Shown piece by piece: positions 27,133 to 47,600 of a stretch of DNA of 64,000 nt. Location of the stretch: positions 4,822,145 through 4,886,144 of the forward strand of contig NW_020312859.1 in assembly GCF_003265705.1 (NCBI RefSeq). The letters run 5' to 3'. The DNA comes from Callorhinus ursinus (taxonomy: Eukaryota > Chordata > Mammalia > Carnivora > Otariidae). Below the pieces are notes generated by a model. The model did not search any database and was not told the DNA's origin. It saw nothing but the letters and a program-made list of their open reading frames with translations. Made by a program: the position numbers and the translations under genes. Position 1 is the stretch's first letter. Each line of letters starts with the position of its first letter.

Positions 27133-28616
27133 AGAAGTCCTTCCTGATCTCTTTCTCATGCCTGCCCTGAGACTTTGCCATCCACCCATTCTACTGTCCT
27201 TTGTAGATAGTCTAAACTCCTACCCTTCCTCCCTGGAAACAGACTCCGATGCAACTGTCATAAGTTAAGTTCCCCCAATACATAGCACATTATTCACCCT
27301 GTGGGGCTGTTGAGAGGCAGAATTGAGAAAGATGTGCTTTGATCACCAACCATGTGCCTTTCGCTCTCTGCCCCTTGCGTTGTACCTGCCACCTCGCCCT
27401 CAATCTGTCTTCCTTAGCTGGCCAATTATATGTTTTAAGTCTTTATAGAATTTAAAGGAATTTTATATCAGGGCACCTGGGTGGCTCAGTCAGTTAAGCA
27501 TCTCCCTTCGGCTCGGGTCATGATCCCAGGTTCCTGGCATTCAGCCCCACATTGGGCTCTCTGCTCAGCGGGGAGCCTGCTTCTTCCTCTCCCTCTGCCT
27601 GCTGCTCCTCCTGCTTGTGTATACTCTCTCTGTGTCAAATAAATTAATTTTAAAAATAAGGGCATTTTATAATCACTGATCTAAATTTCGAAACCAATTC
27701 AGGTGACTTTCATATTTTTCTCTTAGAAATACTAATTCAACTTCACCTTTAAGTGGCCCAAGACTGATTTCCCCTACTATGAACCTTGATAAGTAAAGTC
27801 TTTCATTTCTGAAGCTGTGTTATTACTTGGCCTTTCCATTTTATCAAAGTATTATTTAATTAACAAAAGGCATAACTAAGGTACACTGAAATGTGCTTTT
27901 AAATTGTTTATTCCAAAAATAGGCCCATATCCTAGTTTTCATTCAACTCATCAGAGCATGTTTATTTCAGTGACTAACAAGCTTTCTGGTTCCATCAGCA
28001 AGAAAATGATGTTCAACAGTGAGGCTACCTCCACATTTGTTATATTTCACGTGTGAATTTGCACTCCCAAAGGACATCTTTTCATGGCCCAAACAGCTAT
28101 GGAGATCACTAGGTGGAATAATGTATGTCATCTGTTCCAGGGCTGTCCACACATGCTTGGTTTAACTTGTTCTGGCAATAAATAGCAAAAGCCCCTCTGC
28201 TTTTCTGGAAGAAGTATGGGCATTTCTAAATCATATGCAGCAAATGGACTGGCTTCCCCTCCCAGGTGTGATCAGCAACATTGGCTGTATCTGCAATGGT
28301 GAAGCCTTCCCTTTGAGAAGGCAGTGTCATCCCTCCCCAGACTACTGGGTAAGAAATGGGAGTGGGGTGCCAGGACATGAAGTGGGAAAGGGCCACTGAT
28401 CCAGACTCTAGGCTAGAGGATTGGAACCTATTCTTGGAGAAAGCCACTTCAAAAGGTTTTCAACTAAATTAAAAAAAAAAAAAAATGCCGAAGTTGCATT
28501 GAGTGTGCGTGCAGCCCCAGGTCAGCTGGGTTCTCATGGTCATAGAGGCAAGTGGGCCTCATTGAACCCCTGCCAATTTCCAGGGCCTTAAGAAACCCCA
28601 GGTCTCCTAGGAGCTT
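27133..28616. other. Spacer between the two L1 elements
   Basis: About 1.5 kb between the two L1 5' ends. It holds a SINEC at 27471-27657, otherwise unrecognised AT-moderate sequence, and an A15 run at 28471-28485. On the minus strand 27967-28447 has two open stretches (74 and 61 codons) in different frames, split by stops, that I cannot assign to a protein family. Confidence 0.7.
27471..27657 (+). mobile_element. SINEC (carnivore tRNA-derived SINE)
   Basis: The tRNA-like head 'gggcacctgggtggctcag' is followed by 'tcagttaagcatct', the caniform-type body ('ctctctgctcagcgggga', 'gcctgcttcttcctctccct') and an A-rich tail 'caaataaattaattttaaaa'. Flanks share degenerate duplications ('aaggaattttata' against 'aagggcattttata'). 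Diagnostic for a carnivoran genome. Confidence 0.92.
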
Positions 28617-28923
28617 GGGAAGATGGCAGAGTAGGAGGACCCTGAGCTCACCCTGTCCCACATTTTCAACTAGGTATCCTCCACATCCCAAGTCAACAAA
28701 TCAGAGAGTGATCCAAAGACTGGCAGAACAAACTTCACACCTAAATATAGACAAGAAGCTGCATCTGAAAGGTTAGGAAGTGATGTCAGAAAGGCAAAGG
28801 AAGACGGCCCTCAGAACAGAGGGAGCTGCATGTGCAGAGAGCAAAGAAATGAGCCCTGGCACTGGGGAACTCACCCAGGGAAGACTAAGCTCCATAACAT
28901 TTGGCTTTAAAAACCAGAGGGGC

Positions 28924-29118
28924 CAGGGCGCCTGGGTGGTTCCATCAGTTAAGCATCTGACTTGGGATCCTGAGATCAAGCCCTGAGTCAGGCTCCACAC
29001 GTGGAGCCTGCTTAAGATTCTCTCTCTCCCTCTCCCTCTGCCCCTCCCCACCCCTGCTTGTGCTCTCGCTCTAAAATACATATATATTTGTGTGTGTGTG
29101 TGTATATATATATAACAT
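28924..29118 (+). mobile_element. SINEC inserted in the L1 no. 2 5' UTR
   Basis: Head 'cagggcgcctgggtggttcc' after 28923, a pyrimidine-rich 'tctctctccctctccctc' body, and a tail expanded into (TG)n and (TA)n around 29078-29116. Exact 15-bp duplications AAAAACCAGAGGGGC at 28909-28923 and 29119-29133 define the insertion, which is therefore younger than the host L1. Confidence 0.95.
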
Positions 29119-30099
29119 AAAAACCAGAGGGGCTGAATTTTGTGAGCTTTAAAAGTCAGCTGACTCAGCACTGGGCGAGCCAGGAGGATGAGTGAAAGCT
29201 GGGTCACCACCCTTAAAGAGACAGCAGCCTGCACTGAAAGGCAAATTAAAGTGGCAGTTTATAGAACATTGGGGCAAATGGGAAACAGATCTGTTCATAC
29301 TAATTTTGGAGCGTATTGTGGGACTTCTCTGAAACTGAGGGAACTGGCAGGCACCATGTGCCTCCCCTGCCCACCAGCATAAATACAGAGCCACCTGTGA
29401 GAGGCAGGGCTGCAGAGACACTTGTGGCCAGGTACCACACCCCTGAGTTCTCCTGAGGACTCATCCACTCCAAGTGCGCTGGCCTCCACCCTAGACTCAG
29501 GGCAAATTTTGTTAAAGCTGTACATGTACCCCAACCAGCCAATAGGTGCACGGCAGCCTCAGTGTGTGAGGCACATCGCCGTGCCCCCAGCTGCCACTCT
29601 GTGCCATAACCAGCCACCGTCACATGCCATGCCCTGCTGCACACCCACAGCCACTATCACACACCAGGCCCAGCTGCAGCCAGCCACTTTCATGCACCAC
29701 TCCCAGCCTGACACCCCTGGCAGCCCTGGCCCATGGTCCGCTCTGGCCTGGGCATGCAGCCCCAAGCTCCCACAGCATTTTGGGAGATCCAGCATAGGAC
29801 TAGTGGCCCAGCAAAAATTTTGCTAACACCACTGGCCCATTCCCAAGTTCCCCGGCAGCACACCCCCCTGGAGCTACCACCAGAGAGCAAGCACAGACCA
29901 CAACAGGCAGAGAGTCAGCGCAGACAACTGCACTGAAAGGAAATCTGACCCAGACACAACAGCACAGCATAAGCAACAAATATAGGAAACTCTCCTTAAG
30001 TGCCACATTCTGGTGAACAGGGGATGCTGCACTACAGGGCACTCCAGACCTCTTCATAATATCACTGCTTCGAAAAACAGGAGACACAGCTGACTTCCT

Positions 30100-30990
30100 T
30101 AACACAGAGAAACAGACACAAAGAGGCAGACAAAATGAGGAGACACGGAAATTTATCCCAAATGAAAGAACAGGGCAAGGTCACAGCCAGAGATCTAAGC
30201 AAAACAGATATAAGTAACAAACCTAATAGAAAATTTAAAGCAATGATCATAAGAATACTCACGGGACTTGAGAAAACAGTGGAGGACATCAGTGAAATAT
30301 TTAACACAGAGGTAAGGAATAACATAGAGATAACGGGCTAAGTAAATGAAATGAGAAAGATGCTTGATGGAATAAATATAAGGATGGAAGAAGCAGAGAA
30401 ATGAATTACTGACTTAGAAGACAGATTATTGGAAAATAATCAAACTGAACAAAAGAGAAAAAAGTTATGCAAAACAAGAAAACTTAGAGAACTGACTCCA
30501 TCAAACATAATAACATTCATATTATGGGGGTCCCAGAAGAAGAGAGAAGGGGGAACAGAAAATTTATTTGAAGTCATAGCTGGAAATGTGGGGAAGGAAA
30601 CAGATACCCAGATCCTGGAGGTACAGAGAACTCCCATCAAAATCAACAAAAGCAGATCCACACTACGACATACTGTAATTAAAATGGCAAAATAATGGTG
30701 ATGAAGGAAAAACATTAAAAACAACAAAGCAAAAGAAGACAGTTACATACAAAGGAAATCCCAAAAGGCTAGCAGCAGCTTTTTCAGCAGAAACTTTGCA
30801 AGCAAGAAAGCAGTGGCATGATATATTCAAAGTGCTGTATGGGCAGAGCCCACAGCCAAGAATATTCTATCCAGCAAGGCTATCATTCAGAATAGAAGGA
30901 GAGATAAAGAGTTGCCAAGACAAACCAAAACTAAAGGAGATCTTGACCACTAAAGGAGCTCTGCAAGAAATATTAAAGGGGATTCTTTGA
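30100..30990 (+). pseudogene. L1 no. 2 ORF1 remnant
   Basis: Three open pieces in order. 30135-30341 has SQMKEQGKVTARDLSKTDIS and a coiled-coil-like stretch. 30429-30695 is the RRM-like region (ENLFEVIAGN, HTVIKMAK). 30796-30990 is the C-terminal domain with RIEGEIKSCQDKPKLKE and the natural end. Stops near 30340 and 30405 and shifts between the pieces make it non-coding. The protein is normally the L1 RNA-binding trimer. Confidence 0.85.
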
Positions 30991-31349
30991 GTGGAAAGGA
31001 GAGAACAAAAGTGACAGTATAAAGGTAGGAAACACAAAAGCAGTGAAAAATGAATATTTCTGGCAAAAATCAGTCAAGGGACTCAAAATAAAAGGATGTA
31101 AAATATGACAACATATACGTAAAATGTGGGGAGGAGTAAAGAATGGGTTCAAACTTAAATGACCATCAATTTAATATAGACTGCTATATGCAGAAGAGGT
31201 TGTATACAAGCCTAATAGTAACCAAAAAATAAAAAATCAATAACAAATATGCAAAAAACAAAGAGAAAGGAATCCAAGTATATCACTAAAGAAAATCACA
31301 CCAGATCAGAGAAATCTTCAGAAACAACTGCAAAACAAGTAATAAAATG

Positions 31350-35060
<3,711 letters not shown>

Positions 35061-35169
35061 CATATGTGGAATTTAAGAAAAAAAAAAAGCAAAGGGAAAA
35101 AATAAGAAAGAGAGACAAATCAAGAAACAGACTCTTAACTACAGAGAACTGATGGTTACCAGAGGGAAG

Positions 35170-35215
35170 TGGGGGGGGGCAGAGGGGTGGGTGAAAAGGG
35201 GGGTGGGGATTAAGG
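35170..35215 (+). other. G-rich tract in L1 no. 2 3' UTR
   Basis: A run of ten G (35171-35180 approx.), then further runs of G4, G3, G6 and G4. It fits the G-quadruplex pattern and matches the known polypurine, quadruplex-prone tract of mammalian L1 3' UTRs. Confidence 0.7.
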
Positions 35216-35872
35216 AGGCCACATGTGATGAGCACTGGGTGAGGTGTGGAAGTGCTGAATCATTATATTGTATACCTGAAACTAATATAACACTGTGTGT
35301 TAACTGGAATCCAAAAAAAAAAACAAAACTAATTGACAGCTTTAAAAAAAGAAAGAAACCATAAGCCTCCCTCCCCACGATTTCTGTCAATCACTGGTAC
35401 TAACGTGCTCACAGGCTCCTCGGTTCACACATGTAACCTCCGCCCCTTTCTGTGTCACCTAGGTAACAAAGCTCAATTCCGCCCTGGTTTTTACAAGAAA
35501 CCACCATGGGCATTGAGCCTTATACATATTATTATAAATTTACTGAATATTTAGGAGGTTGGAGGGACCACATGATTCATTGAGTCACCTTCCACCCTTT
35601 CACTGGTTCTCCTATGCTCCCAACCTTTCTCATCGCCTGGGTCCCTCTTAATAGCCCACAGCTCTCTCTCCTTGGACATGAACAACAGTGTCCCCATGTC
35701 CAGGATGCTGCCCACCTCCACTGCTACCCCAAGCTGGCTGAGAAGGAATTTTCACAAGGTCAGTCCTATGGGTATTATCCTAAGGAGAAATTTTCATAAG
35801 GGATACTAATGGGGGGGGCCTTCACTTTATCCCCCTTGTTTGAGTGACCGTCCCCTGCACTGCCTGCTTATG

Positions 35873-36060
35873 ATAGCTCACATTGATTGAGTACACACGA
35901 AAGATCTCTGTGCTGCTAAGTAACACATTAAAATTCCCAACCACTCATAACCCAGAGCAGCTATAAGATGTGGCCAAGTCACTCAGCTAAAAGGCATCAG
36001 GGCTGGGATTTGAACCCAGGGTGCTTCAAGTGGGAGCCCCATTACCTTTAGCTATACTAC
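35873..36060 (-). repeat. MIR SINE
   Basis: Antisense MIR: 'gctcacattgattgagtaca', 'ggccaagtcactcagctaaa', 'ggctgggatttgaacccagg'. Confidence 0.8.
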
Positions 36061-37104
36061 GGACACAGGCCAAAATGGCAGTGCCCACCGAGACACCATC
36101 CCAGTACTTGGACACCAGGACAGCCTTGAGCTAAACCACAGAGGACACTTCTTGTTGGTGAGAATCATTTCCAAGCCCTAAAGGATCACTGGGAACAGAA
36201 CACTGGCTTCCCCCATCTTTCTCCTGTTTCCCATACCTGGACTATGTAGGACATCCATGGCTGTGGGGAGACCTGATGATGCTTGGCAGCTCCAGCACCC
36301 CGTTTGTGCACACATCACTGGGCTGGATGTCGCCATGCTGCTGCTGCCACCTCCGGTCTCATGAATCCTCCCATCCTCAAGTGGGAGGATGGCTCCGATT
36401 TAGGATTAGAAGAACCCGGCACCCTTCCGCAGCCCTCTGGGCATCATGGGAGAGTGACCTGGAAAATCGAATGCAGAGAAGTGTCCCGAAATATAGGAGT
36501 CTTGTTTGAGGCACAGTAGAACCTATTAGCTTGAGAAATTGGTCTGGAAATCTTATTAAAAGAGACAAATCATTCCACCTTCTCTCTGGACTGAAAATAT
36601 TGGGGGTAATAGACTTTTTCCCTGATGCCTGGGACCCATGTACCTCATGTCAGAATCACAGCTAACCTCTGGCAAGGCTCAATTCAATGCAGGTGATGAA
36701 GGCTATTATTTTTTTTAATGGGCAGTCAGATTAATTCTGATTTCTTTGGCTAGCCACCGCCTTACCTCTACCAGTCCTCATTACTGTGAAGGTTGCAAGC
36801 CAGAAGAGCCAATGGCAAAGAGAAATCAAGTTCAGATTGTGGGTTTGTCATTATTGCACAGCTCAGCAGATAACTGTCCAGCACCGCCACCATGCACGCA
36901 CACCCAGGTCCTTTCTCAACGTGCCCAATTAACCCATGATGGACACAGGAAAGCAAGGCACCATTGCATTATGAAACCTAGCCTTGCTCATCTTTGCTAT
37001 TTAAGAGGAATGATAAGAAGAATCTTTCAAATGTATGTGTTAGCTATTTATCATTATGTTGGTTATGTTTGCTGGACACTGATATGTTCCAGAATAATGT
37101 GACT

Positions 37105-37204
37105 CATTGGAATTTAGTGGATGCTTATTCCATGCCTGGCACTGTGCAAAAGGCTTTCTTCACATGTGTCATCTCCTTACATGTCCTTGGAACAACCCTG
37201 TAGG
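37105..37204 (-). repeat. MIR SINE fragment
   Basis: Antisense MIR 5' part: 'gatgcttattccatgcctgg', 'cactgtgcaaaaggctttct', 'ggaacaaccctgtagg'. It is cut by the hAT element that follows directly. Confidence 0.7.
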
Positions 37205-37425
37205 TCAAGGGTTGGCAAACTTGCTCTGTAAAGGATCAGAAATATTTTAGGTTTTGCAGGCTACTTTGGGTTATGCAAGGTATTCTCAATTACTCAAATC
37301 TGCCGTTGTAGTTTGAAAGCAACCACAGACAACACATAAATGAGTAAGTATGGCTATATTTCAATAAAACTATATTTACAGAATAAGCCAACTGGCCAGG
37401 CTTAGCCTGTAAGCCGTCATGCGAA
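37205..37425. mobile_element. hAT-Charlie non-autonomous element (MER20-like)
   Basis: About 220 bp starting 'caagggttggcaaacttgct', with 'atattttaggttttgcaggc', 'aaatctgccgttgtagtttg', 'ataaatgagtaagtatggct' and 'ttcaataaaactatatttac', in the order of the MER20-type consensus as I recall it. The right end is degraded. MER20 copies are known to act as enhancers in some placental tissues; nothing here shows activity. Confidence 0.7.
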
Positions 37426-37873
37426 CATGTTATTCCCAAGCTGGAATTTGGGCTCTTTTCTCTCTCCTATATCCTCCTTCTTCCTCCCTGCTCTTCCATT
37501 CTGGTTCTAGTTCTGGAGGAAAGATAGAATAAAAAGTTGTTTTTGCATGTGACTGGCCAGGGACAGTTGGCTGATCTCAACCAGAGGGAGAAGGATCATT
37601 TTCATGAAGATCCTGCATCCACGGTGGCCATGGGGGGGGGCATCAGATATCCCTGGGAAATCCCCAGATTTCTCAACTCTGGGGCTATAGACCTGGACGG
37701 GGTCTATCTCCACGCCCCTTCAAAACTGGGGATTTGAGGAAGCCTGCTTTGCCCCTCTCTGAGCCATAACCCCTGCCACCTACCTGAATATTCTTTCATC
37801 AACAGATAGAGGGGAATAAATTACTGTCTCACCTTGATGGTGCTATAAATGTAGGGAGCAATTTAGGATCTTA

Positions 37874-38043
37874 AGCCAGAGTTTCTCAATCTCTGCTCTA
37901 TTGGTATCATGTAGGATGGTTAGCAGCATCCTGGCCTCTACATGCTAGATGCCCATAGCAACCCCCAAGTGTGACCTTCCAAAATGTCTCCCGACATTGC
38001 CAAATGTCCCCCAGCTGACAAAACCACCTCTGGCTGAAAACCA
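37874..38043. mobile_element. hAT-Charlie non-autonomous element (MER58-like)
   Basis: Terminal inverted repeats 'cagagtttctcaatctc' and 'ggctgaaaaccactat'. The interior has 'aggatggttagcagcatcct', 'ggcctctacatgctagatgc', and 'gacattgccaaatgtccccc'. The family is clear, the exact subfamily is not. Confidence 0.65.
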
Positions 38044-38662
38044 CTATCTTTGGTCAAAGGGCAACCACAGCCTTTTGCCCTCAGCTGTAGGTTCTAACTC
38101 CCAATTCCAGAAAAATAGGAAAGATCACAGGCAGGATTTCTCAGCACCATGTCACATGATCTCTGGTGCAAGGTAAGCATAACTGTCCCCATCTTACGTA
38201 GGAGAAAACAGGCCTGGGTCACAGCAAGTGAGCAGCAGAGCCAGGATGGGGACCCAAGCCTGTCGGATGCCAAGGCCTATGTGTTTCTTAAACTAGTGAT
38301 GATCTGATGATGAGAGGGACACTGGGAAGGTTTTTCCGGAATGGGGAAGTTTGTCTGGGTTCGCATTGAACTAGAGACTGTACTTGCTCTTCCTAATCCT
38401 GCCAGCATTTCAAGGGAGGTATTATTCCCCCTTGCTTTACAGAGGAGGAAACTGAGGCCCAACAACCCTAACAAATGGTTTGAAATCAACATAGCAAAGA
38501 TTTTTAAGTCCACGGTTTCTGTGTTCAGAGCTTTGACTTTTCAACAACAAACATGGGTGGCTGCTCCCCAACGGGGAAGTGGGGTCAAGTTTCTCACCTA
38601 CTACTCTACCTTCCTAGCCAGCATGTTCTGCAGGCAGTAGGAAAGGGCCTGGTGATAAATGA

Positions 38663-43682
<5,020 letters not shown>

Positions 43683-43736
43683 GAACAGTATAAATTTGTA
43701 TACGAGGCGGCACTAGAATATTTAAGCTCCTTTTAG
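43683..43736 (+). CDS. PTPRT: PTPRT terminal coding exon segment and stop
   Basis: 54 nt: EQYKFVYEAALEYLSSF followed by TAG at 43734-43736. It completes D2 and the receptor; there is no tail beyond the domain. EQYKFVYE mirrors EQYVFVHD of D1 at the same intron position. The LSSF ending separates PTPRT from its paralogues as I recall them (PTPRU, PTPRK and PTPRM end differently). The nine coding segments sum to 1227 nt with no frame break, so the gene looks intact here. Confidence 0.97.
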   Translation, partial: EQYKFVYEAALEYLSSF

Positions 43737-44644
43737 CCTGATGGGATGGGGAGCCTGCCGGAGCCCAGAGGCTGCTGCAGCCAAGCCCCCTTTTCTGTGA
43801 ATGGCAGTGACTGGGCTCAGGGGCTAAGAGGCAGCACCCTGCCCAACTCCAAGGAGAAGACTGGTGGTCCCGTGTTCCGTGGTGGGCTCTGCGCCTTCCA
43901 AGGGGTCTCCTGTAGCTGTGGGAGATGCTGCTCTGAAAGGCCCAGGCTTCCCTTCCACACCCAACCAGCTGTGGCCACGGGCCCGTGCAAAAGTGCGCCC
44001 ATGGCAAGGCCCTGGATTTTTCCGTTCCCAGACCTCCTGCTTTTGCTCTTTTCAAGTTTGTGAATCTCCTGGCAAGCCGACTGTGTGAGTGTTGGGGAGT
44101 GACAGCCTCAGCAGCACCTCCCTGCCCTAGTTGTCCTTGGGAGTGGAGAGGGTGTGGGTTCTACTCCTCCATGCTGTCGTGGAAATGACTGGGCTCTTGG
44201 GGGTCCCTGCACTGCTAACCCCTTGTAGTCTCCGTCAGGGATCTCTGGCACTGGACACCTGCCGGTCTGGATCAGTGTGAACCTTGGGATGCTCCCGACA
44301 CCACAGCAGAGGCCCCCATTGTCACACCTAACCTGCATGGGGCTTGGCCCGATACCATTCTGTACCCCTCCCCTAGCCCAGGCCTTGACCCGTCATTCAC
44401 TGGCCAGCCCACTGCGTCCATAGCCTTTGATAAAGGTTCTCTCTGCTTTTTTGTAATCAGTGGGACGGGGGAGCATGGAATTTTGCTGCTCTTCCTTGTC
44501 TTTGTGAAAAGGAACCATCTCTCTGGGGCGGGGCTCTGGCTGACCTTGTGTCTTTCGGGTGGTGGATAAGATTTGATTATTTTCCAAAGTGCGTATGAAA
44601 AGAAACTTTCTTTGGGGGTGTAAAATCTTAGTCTGTTATGCCAA

Positions 44645-44650
44645 AATAAA
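44645..44650 (+). terminator. PTPRT: Candidate proximal polyadenylation signal AATAAA
   Basis: AATAAA about 0.9 kb after the stop, followed by a GU-containing stretch ('tttggatgtgtaac', about 44664-44678). It would give a short-UTR transcript. Another AATAAA at 49340-49345 and one at 51511-51516 are also possible. Confidence 0.4.
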
Positions 44651-44964
44651 AGAGAGAGGGAAGTTTGGATGTGTAACTATAAGACAAATCTCTCGGGCCA
44701 CTAATCTTTCCTGGCAATGTCCTTAAAAGATCCCACCCTGGAACGGCACTGCTATTGAACAAGTGAGACGGGCTCATCTGAGGACAGTCCCTTCAGTTTG
44801 TGGGGCAGATAGAGTACCAGCTTTGTGCATCATCTTGACTCTCCAAATTTGAACTCCCTCCTAGAGAAACCCCTAGCTGCCATCATGAGAAAGGCCACAG
44901 TGGACCCAGGTATGTGGTCAAGGAGATCACAGCAGGGATCTAGGATCTTATCTAAAGAATGGGT

Positions 44965-45115
44965 AAGACAGTGACAGGGAACCACCATTTGCTAAGCACC
45001 TGCTGTAGGCCAGGCTTGGCATGTTCCATATGACATTTCACATGGTCCTAGACCCCCATGAGAGAACTACTAACCTGTGATCATCTCTACTTCATGACTG
45101 GGGAAACTGAGGCAT
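44965..45115 (-). repeat. MIR SINE within the 3' UTR
   Basis: Antisense MIR: 'catttgctaagcacctgctg', 'taggccaggcttggcatgt', 'tgactggggaaactgaggc'. Confidence 0.75.
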
Positions 45116-47431
45116 CTTCCTCAGTGATGAAATTCTGGGTTCTGAAAAGGCAGACATTATTCATACTGTTTTCTTCACCATTCTCAGCAAAGCAGTTATT
45201 TTATGGAGGGGAAAATAAGGCTAGAAACTTCCGAGCAGAGAACTCCACAATGGAAATTTAATTCTTTCTTTCTGATGTGAGTTCTTCTGGGAAGCCCAGA
45301 ATTTCAGATATATTTTTAGTAACTCCTTCCCGGCTCCCCAGGAAAGCTAGTCTCTTCTCATTTCTTCACCAGTGAAAACAGATGCCTGTTCCCTCAGGCT
45401 GTGAGGTCGGCCAGCCAGGGACATGCTCTCTACCTTGGTCTCTACTGGGTGCTCAAGCACAGTATCTGGCAGCCTCGGGGTGGCCTGGGACCTAGGAAGC
45501 TCCGCTGGGAGGCCGGTCTAGCCCCAGACAGGGGATGAGGAGCACAGAATTCAAGAAGGCACAGTTTTTGCACCCAAGAGCTCACTGTATACTGGGGAGA
45601 TTGCCCCCCAGTGCCGAGATGGTAGAGCTTACGAGTATTATAGGAGCCTGGGAGCAAGACTCTGCCTGCCTAGGGCTTCCTAGAGGGGATGGCATCCACT
45701 CCAGCTGGATCTCAACAGGTAGAAAAAGGAAAGAAAGGAAATCAGTCCCAGGAATCAGGATGTGGAGTGGCAAAGAGGTGTGAAAACTCCTTGGGATGGG
45801 GGCCGGCGGGGGGGCACACGGTATGGTGGCAGGTGAGCCCAGGTGGAGCACAGCACTGCCAGAGGGGTGGCAGGAGATGAGCCGGGGTCAGGGAGAAGAG
45901 AGCTCACCTGGAGTACAGACTACCCCTGTGGGCAACAGGGGGCCAGCAGAGCTCCCAAGTGATGTGCTCGGCTCAATGTTAGAGAAGACTCTCTCTGGAG
46001 CCAGTGGGGCTGCCTCTTCTTTCATCAGACACTGTGAAAACATTCCCTGAAGCGCGTGCTTTTTAATATCACATCTGTTTGTCTGTCTGCTCATTATTTT
46101 GTTGCTGGAACAAAATACGCAGTGGATCATAAGACTCAGCTTCTGTGAGACACTCAGGGTCTCTGCTCTACCATGGAGCAAGATGACCAATCCAGGCCTC
46201 CAGACCATGAGGCTGGGACATGAAAGGAGCCCACAGAAGCTGTTCCCATTGGCCTGGGCTCTGGAGCTGTCTGGAAGTCCAGGGACACCAGACTTGATCA
46301 CGGAAGGGCTGTCACTTTGGAGGTTCAAAAGGAAGCATCTCAAAGGGAAGGAAGACAAAGGGACCCGCCCCCCCGCAACAAACTCACTCTTCTTTGATGG
46401 GTCTCTTCCCCACTGTGCTTGAGCAGGTCCCCTGGCTCCAGTCCATGACTCCAGCCAGCCCTCACGCTGCCTTCAAGGAGCTGGTAACAAAGCACATCAG
46501 CCTTTCCTATGCTCTTCTCTCAGATCATGGCTCATCCCTGCAGAATGGGGGAGGGGAGCTATCCAACACAAAGCCCAAGATTATTCTGCTCCAGAAGGGG
46601 TGACAGAGCTGGCAGATAAAAACGACACTGGCTTCTATCATTTCAAACGGTAAGAATCTAAAATGTGACTTCAGGGAGAAGGGAAATTGGAAAAACTCAG
46701 GCCACGGTGGGGTACCTGACCCAACAAGGCCAGCGATGATTCCCCCAGCTAAGCCCCCATTTCCTCAAAACCTAGCTGCTCTCCAAAGAGGACAGGGCAG
46801 TGAACAGGTCTTGGGCCCGTTTACAAAGGATGAAACTAAGGCTCATGATGGGGATATCTTCCCGAAGATTCCACATGACATGCATATGGCAGGGCTTGGA
46901 TGAGATAGGGCACCAGTGCCTTGGAATTTGGACTTGATCCAGTCCTTGGGAAATAAGAGCAAATACTACCTCCCCCAAGCTATCTTCCCACACTGCTCCA
47001 CCTCGAGGATGGGCCACCTTTCACAAGGCAGAGGAAAATGGTATCCATGCTGTCTGAGCCTCCACAGCAGGAGCCAGCCTCTCATCTCTGGGGTGCCAAA
47101 GGGAGTGCCCCCACTTAGTACAGAGCCTCATGGTCACCTTCTAGTTAGAACCCTGTTTGGAGGAGATGTGAGGAACCATGAGAAGCCAGGAACCATCACC
47201 AGCTTCATGCATTTGTGGCCTAGATGGCTTCTGGAAGTATCAGCTGTGCCTCCACGAGTGCCCTTTCACCCTTTCCGGGCCTCTGGATGACCACAGCACA
47301 CCTCCCCTCGTGCGAACAGAGGGATCAGATTGTTTTTCAGGCTGGCCCTCTCTTTGTGGGGCCTGAGCAATGGCCTGCCAAATGTCAGCCTTCCCATGGA
47401 ACCAGCAGAACCTGTGTTGGGGACGCTAACC

Positions 47432-47600
47432 AGTGAGCTTACTGAATTCTTCCAACATCCCTAAGCAGTGTTCATGTTTGTCACCATTTTACAGACGAGG
47501 AAACGAAGGCTCAGAGACGAGAAATCACTTGCCCACAGTTCTCCCAGTTAGTGAACAGGGGAGCCAGGAATTCAATTTCTTCTGACTTCAAAAACCATAT
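47432..47600 (-). repeat. MIR SINE within the 3' UTR
   Basis: Antisense MIR: 'accattttacagacgaggaa', 'gaaggctcagagacgagaaa', 'cttgcccacagttctccca'. Confidence 0.8.

Noticed and set aside
27471..27545. tRNA-like sequence at SINE heads (also at 28924, 52952 and 62896)
   Set aside because: These are SINEC heads derived from a tRNA, followed by SINE bodies or fragments, not tRNA genes.
29422..29826. 134-codon plus-strand open frame
   Set aside because: Lies in the 5' UTR of L1 no. 2, repetitive Pro/His/Cys-rich translation; L1 ORF1 starts later.
45888..46358. 156-codon minus-strand open frame within the 3' UTR
   Set aside because: No recognisable domain and no neighbouring exon; expected by chance in 8 kb.
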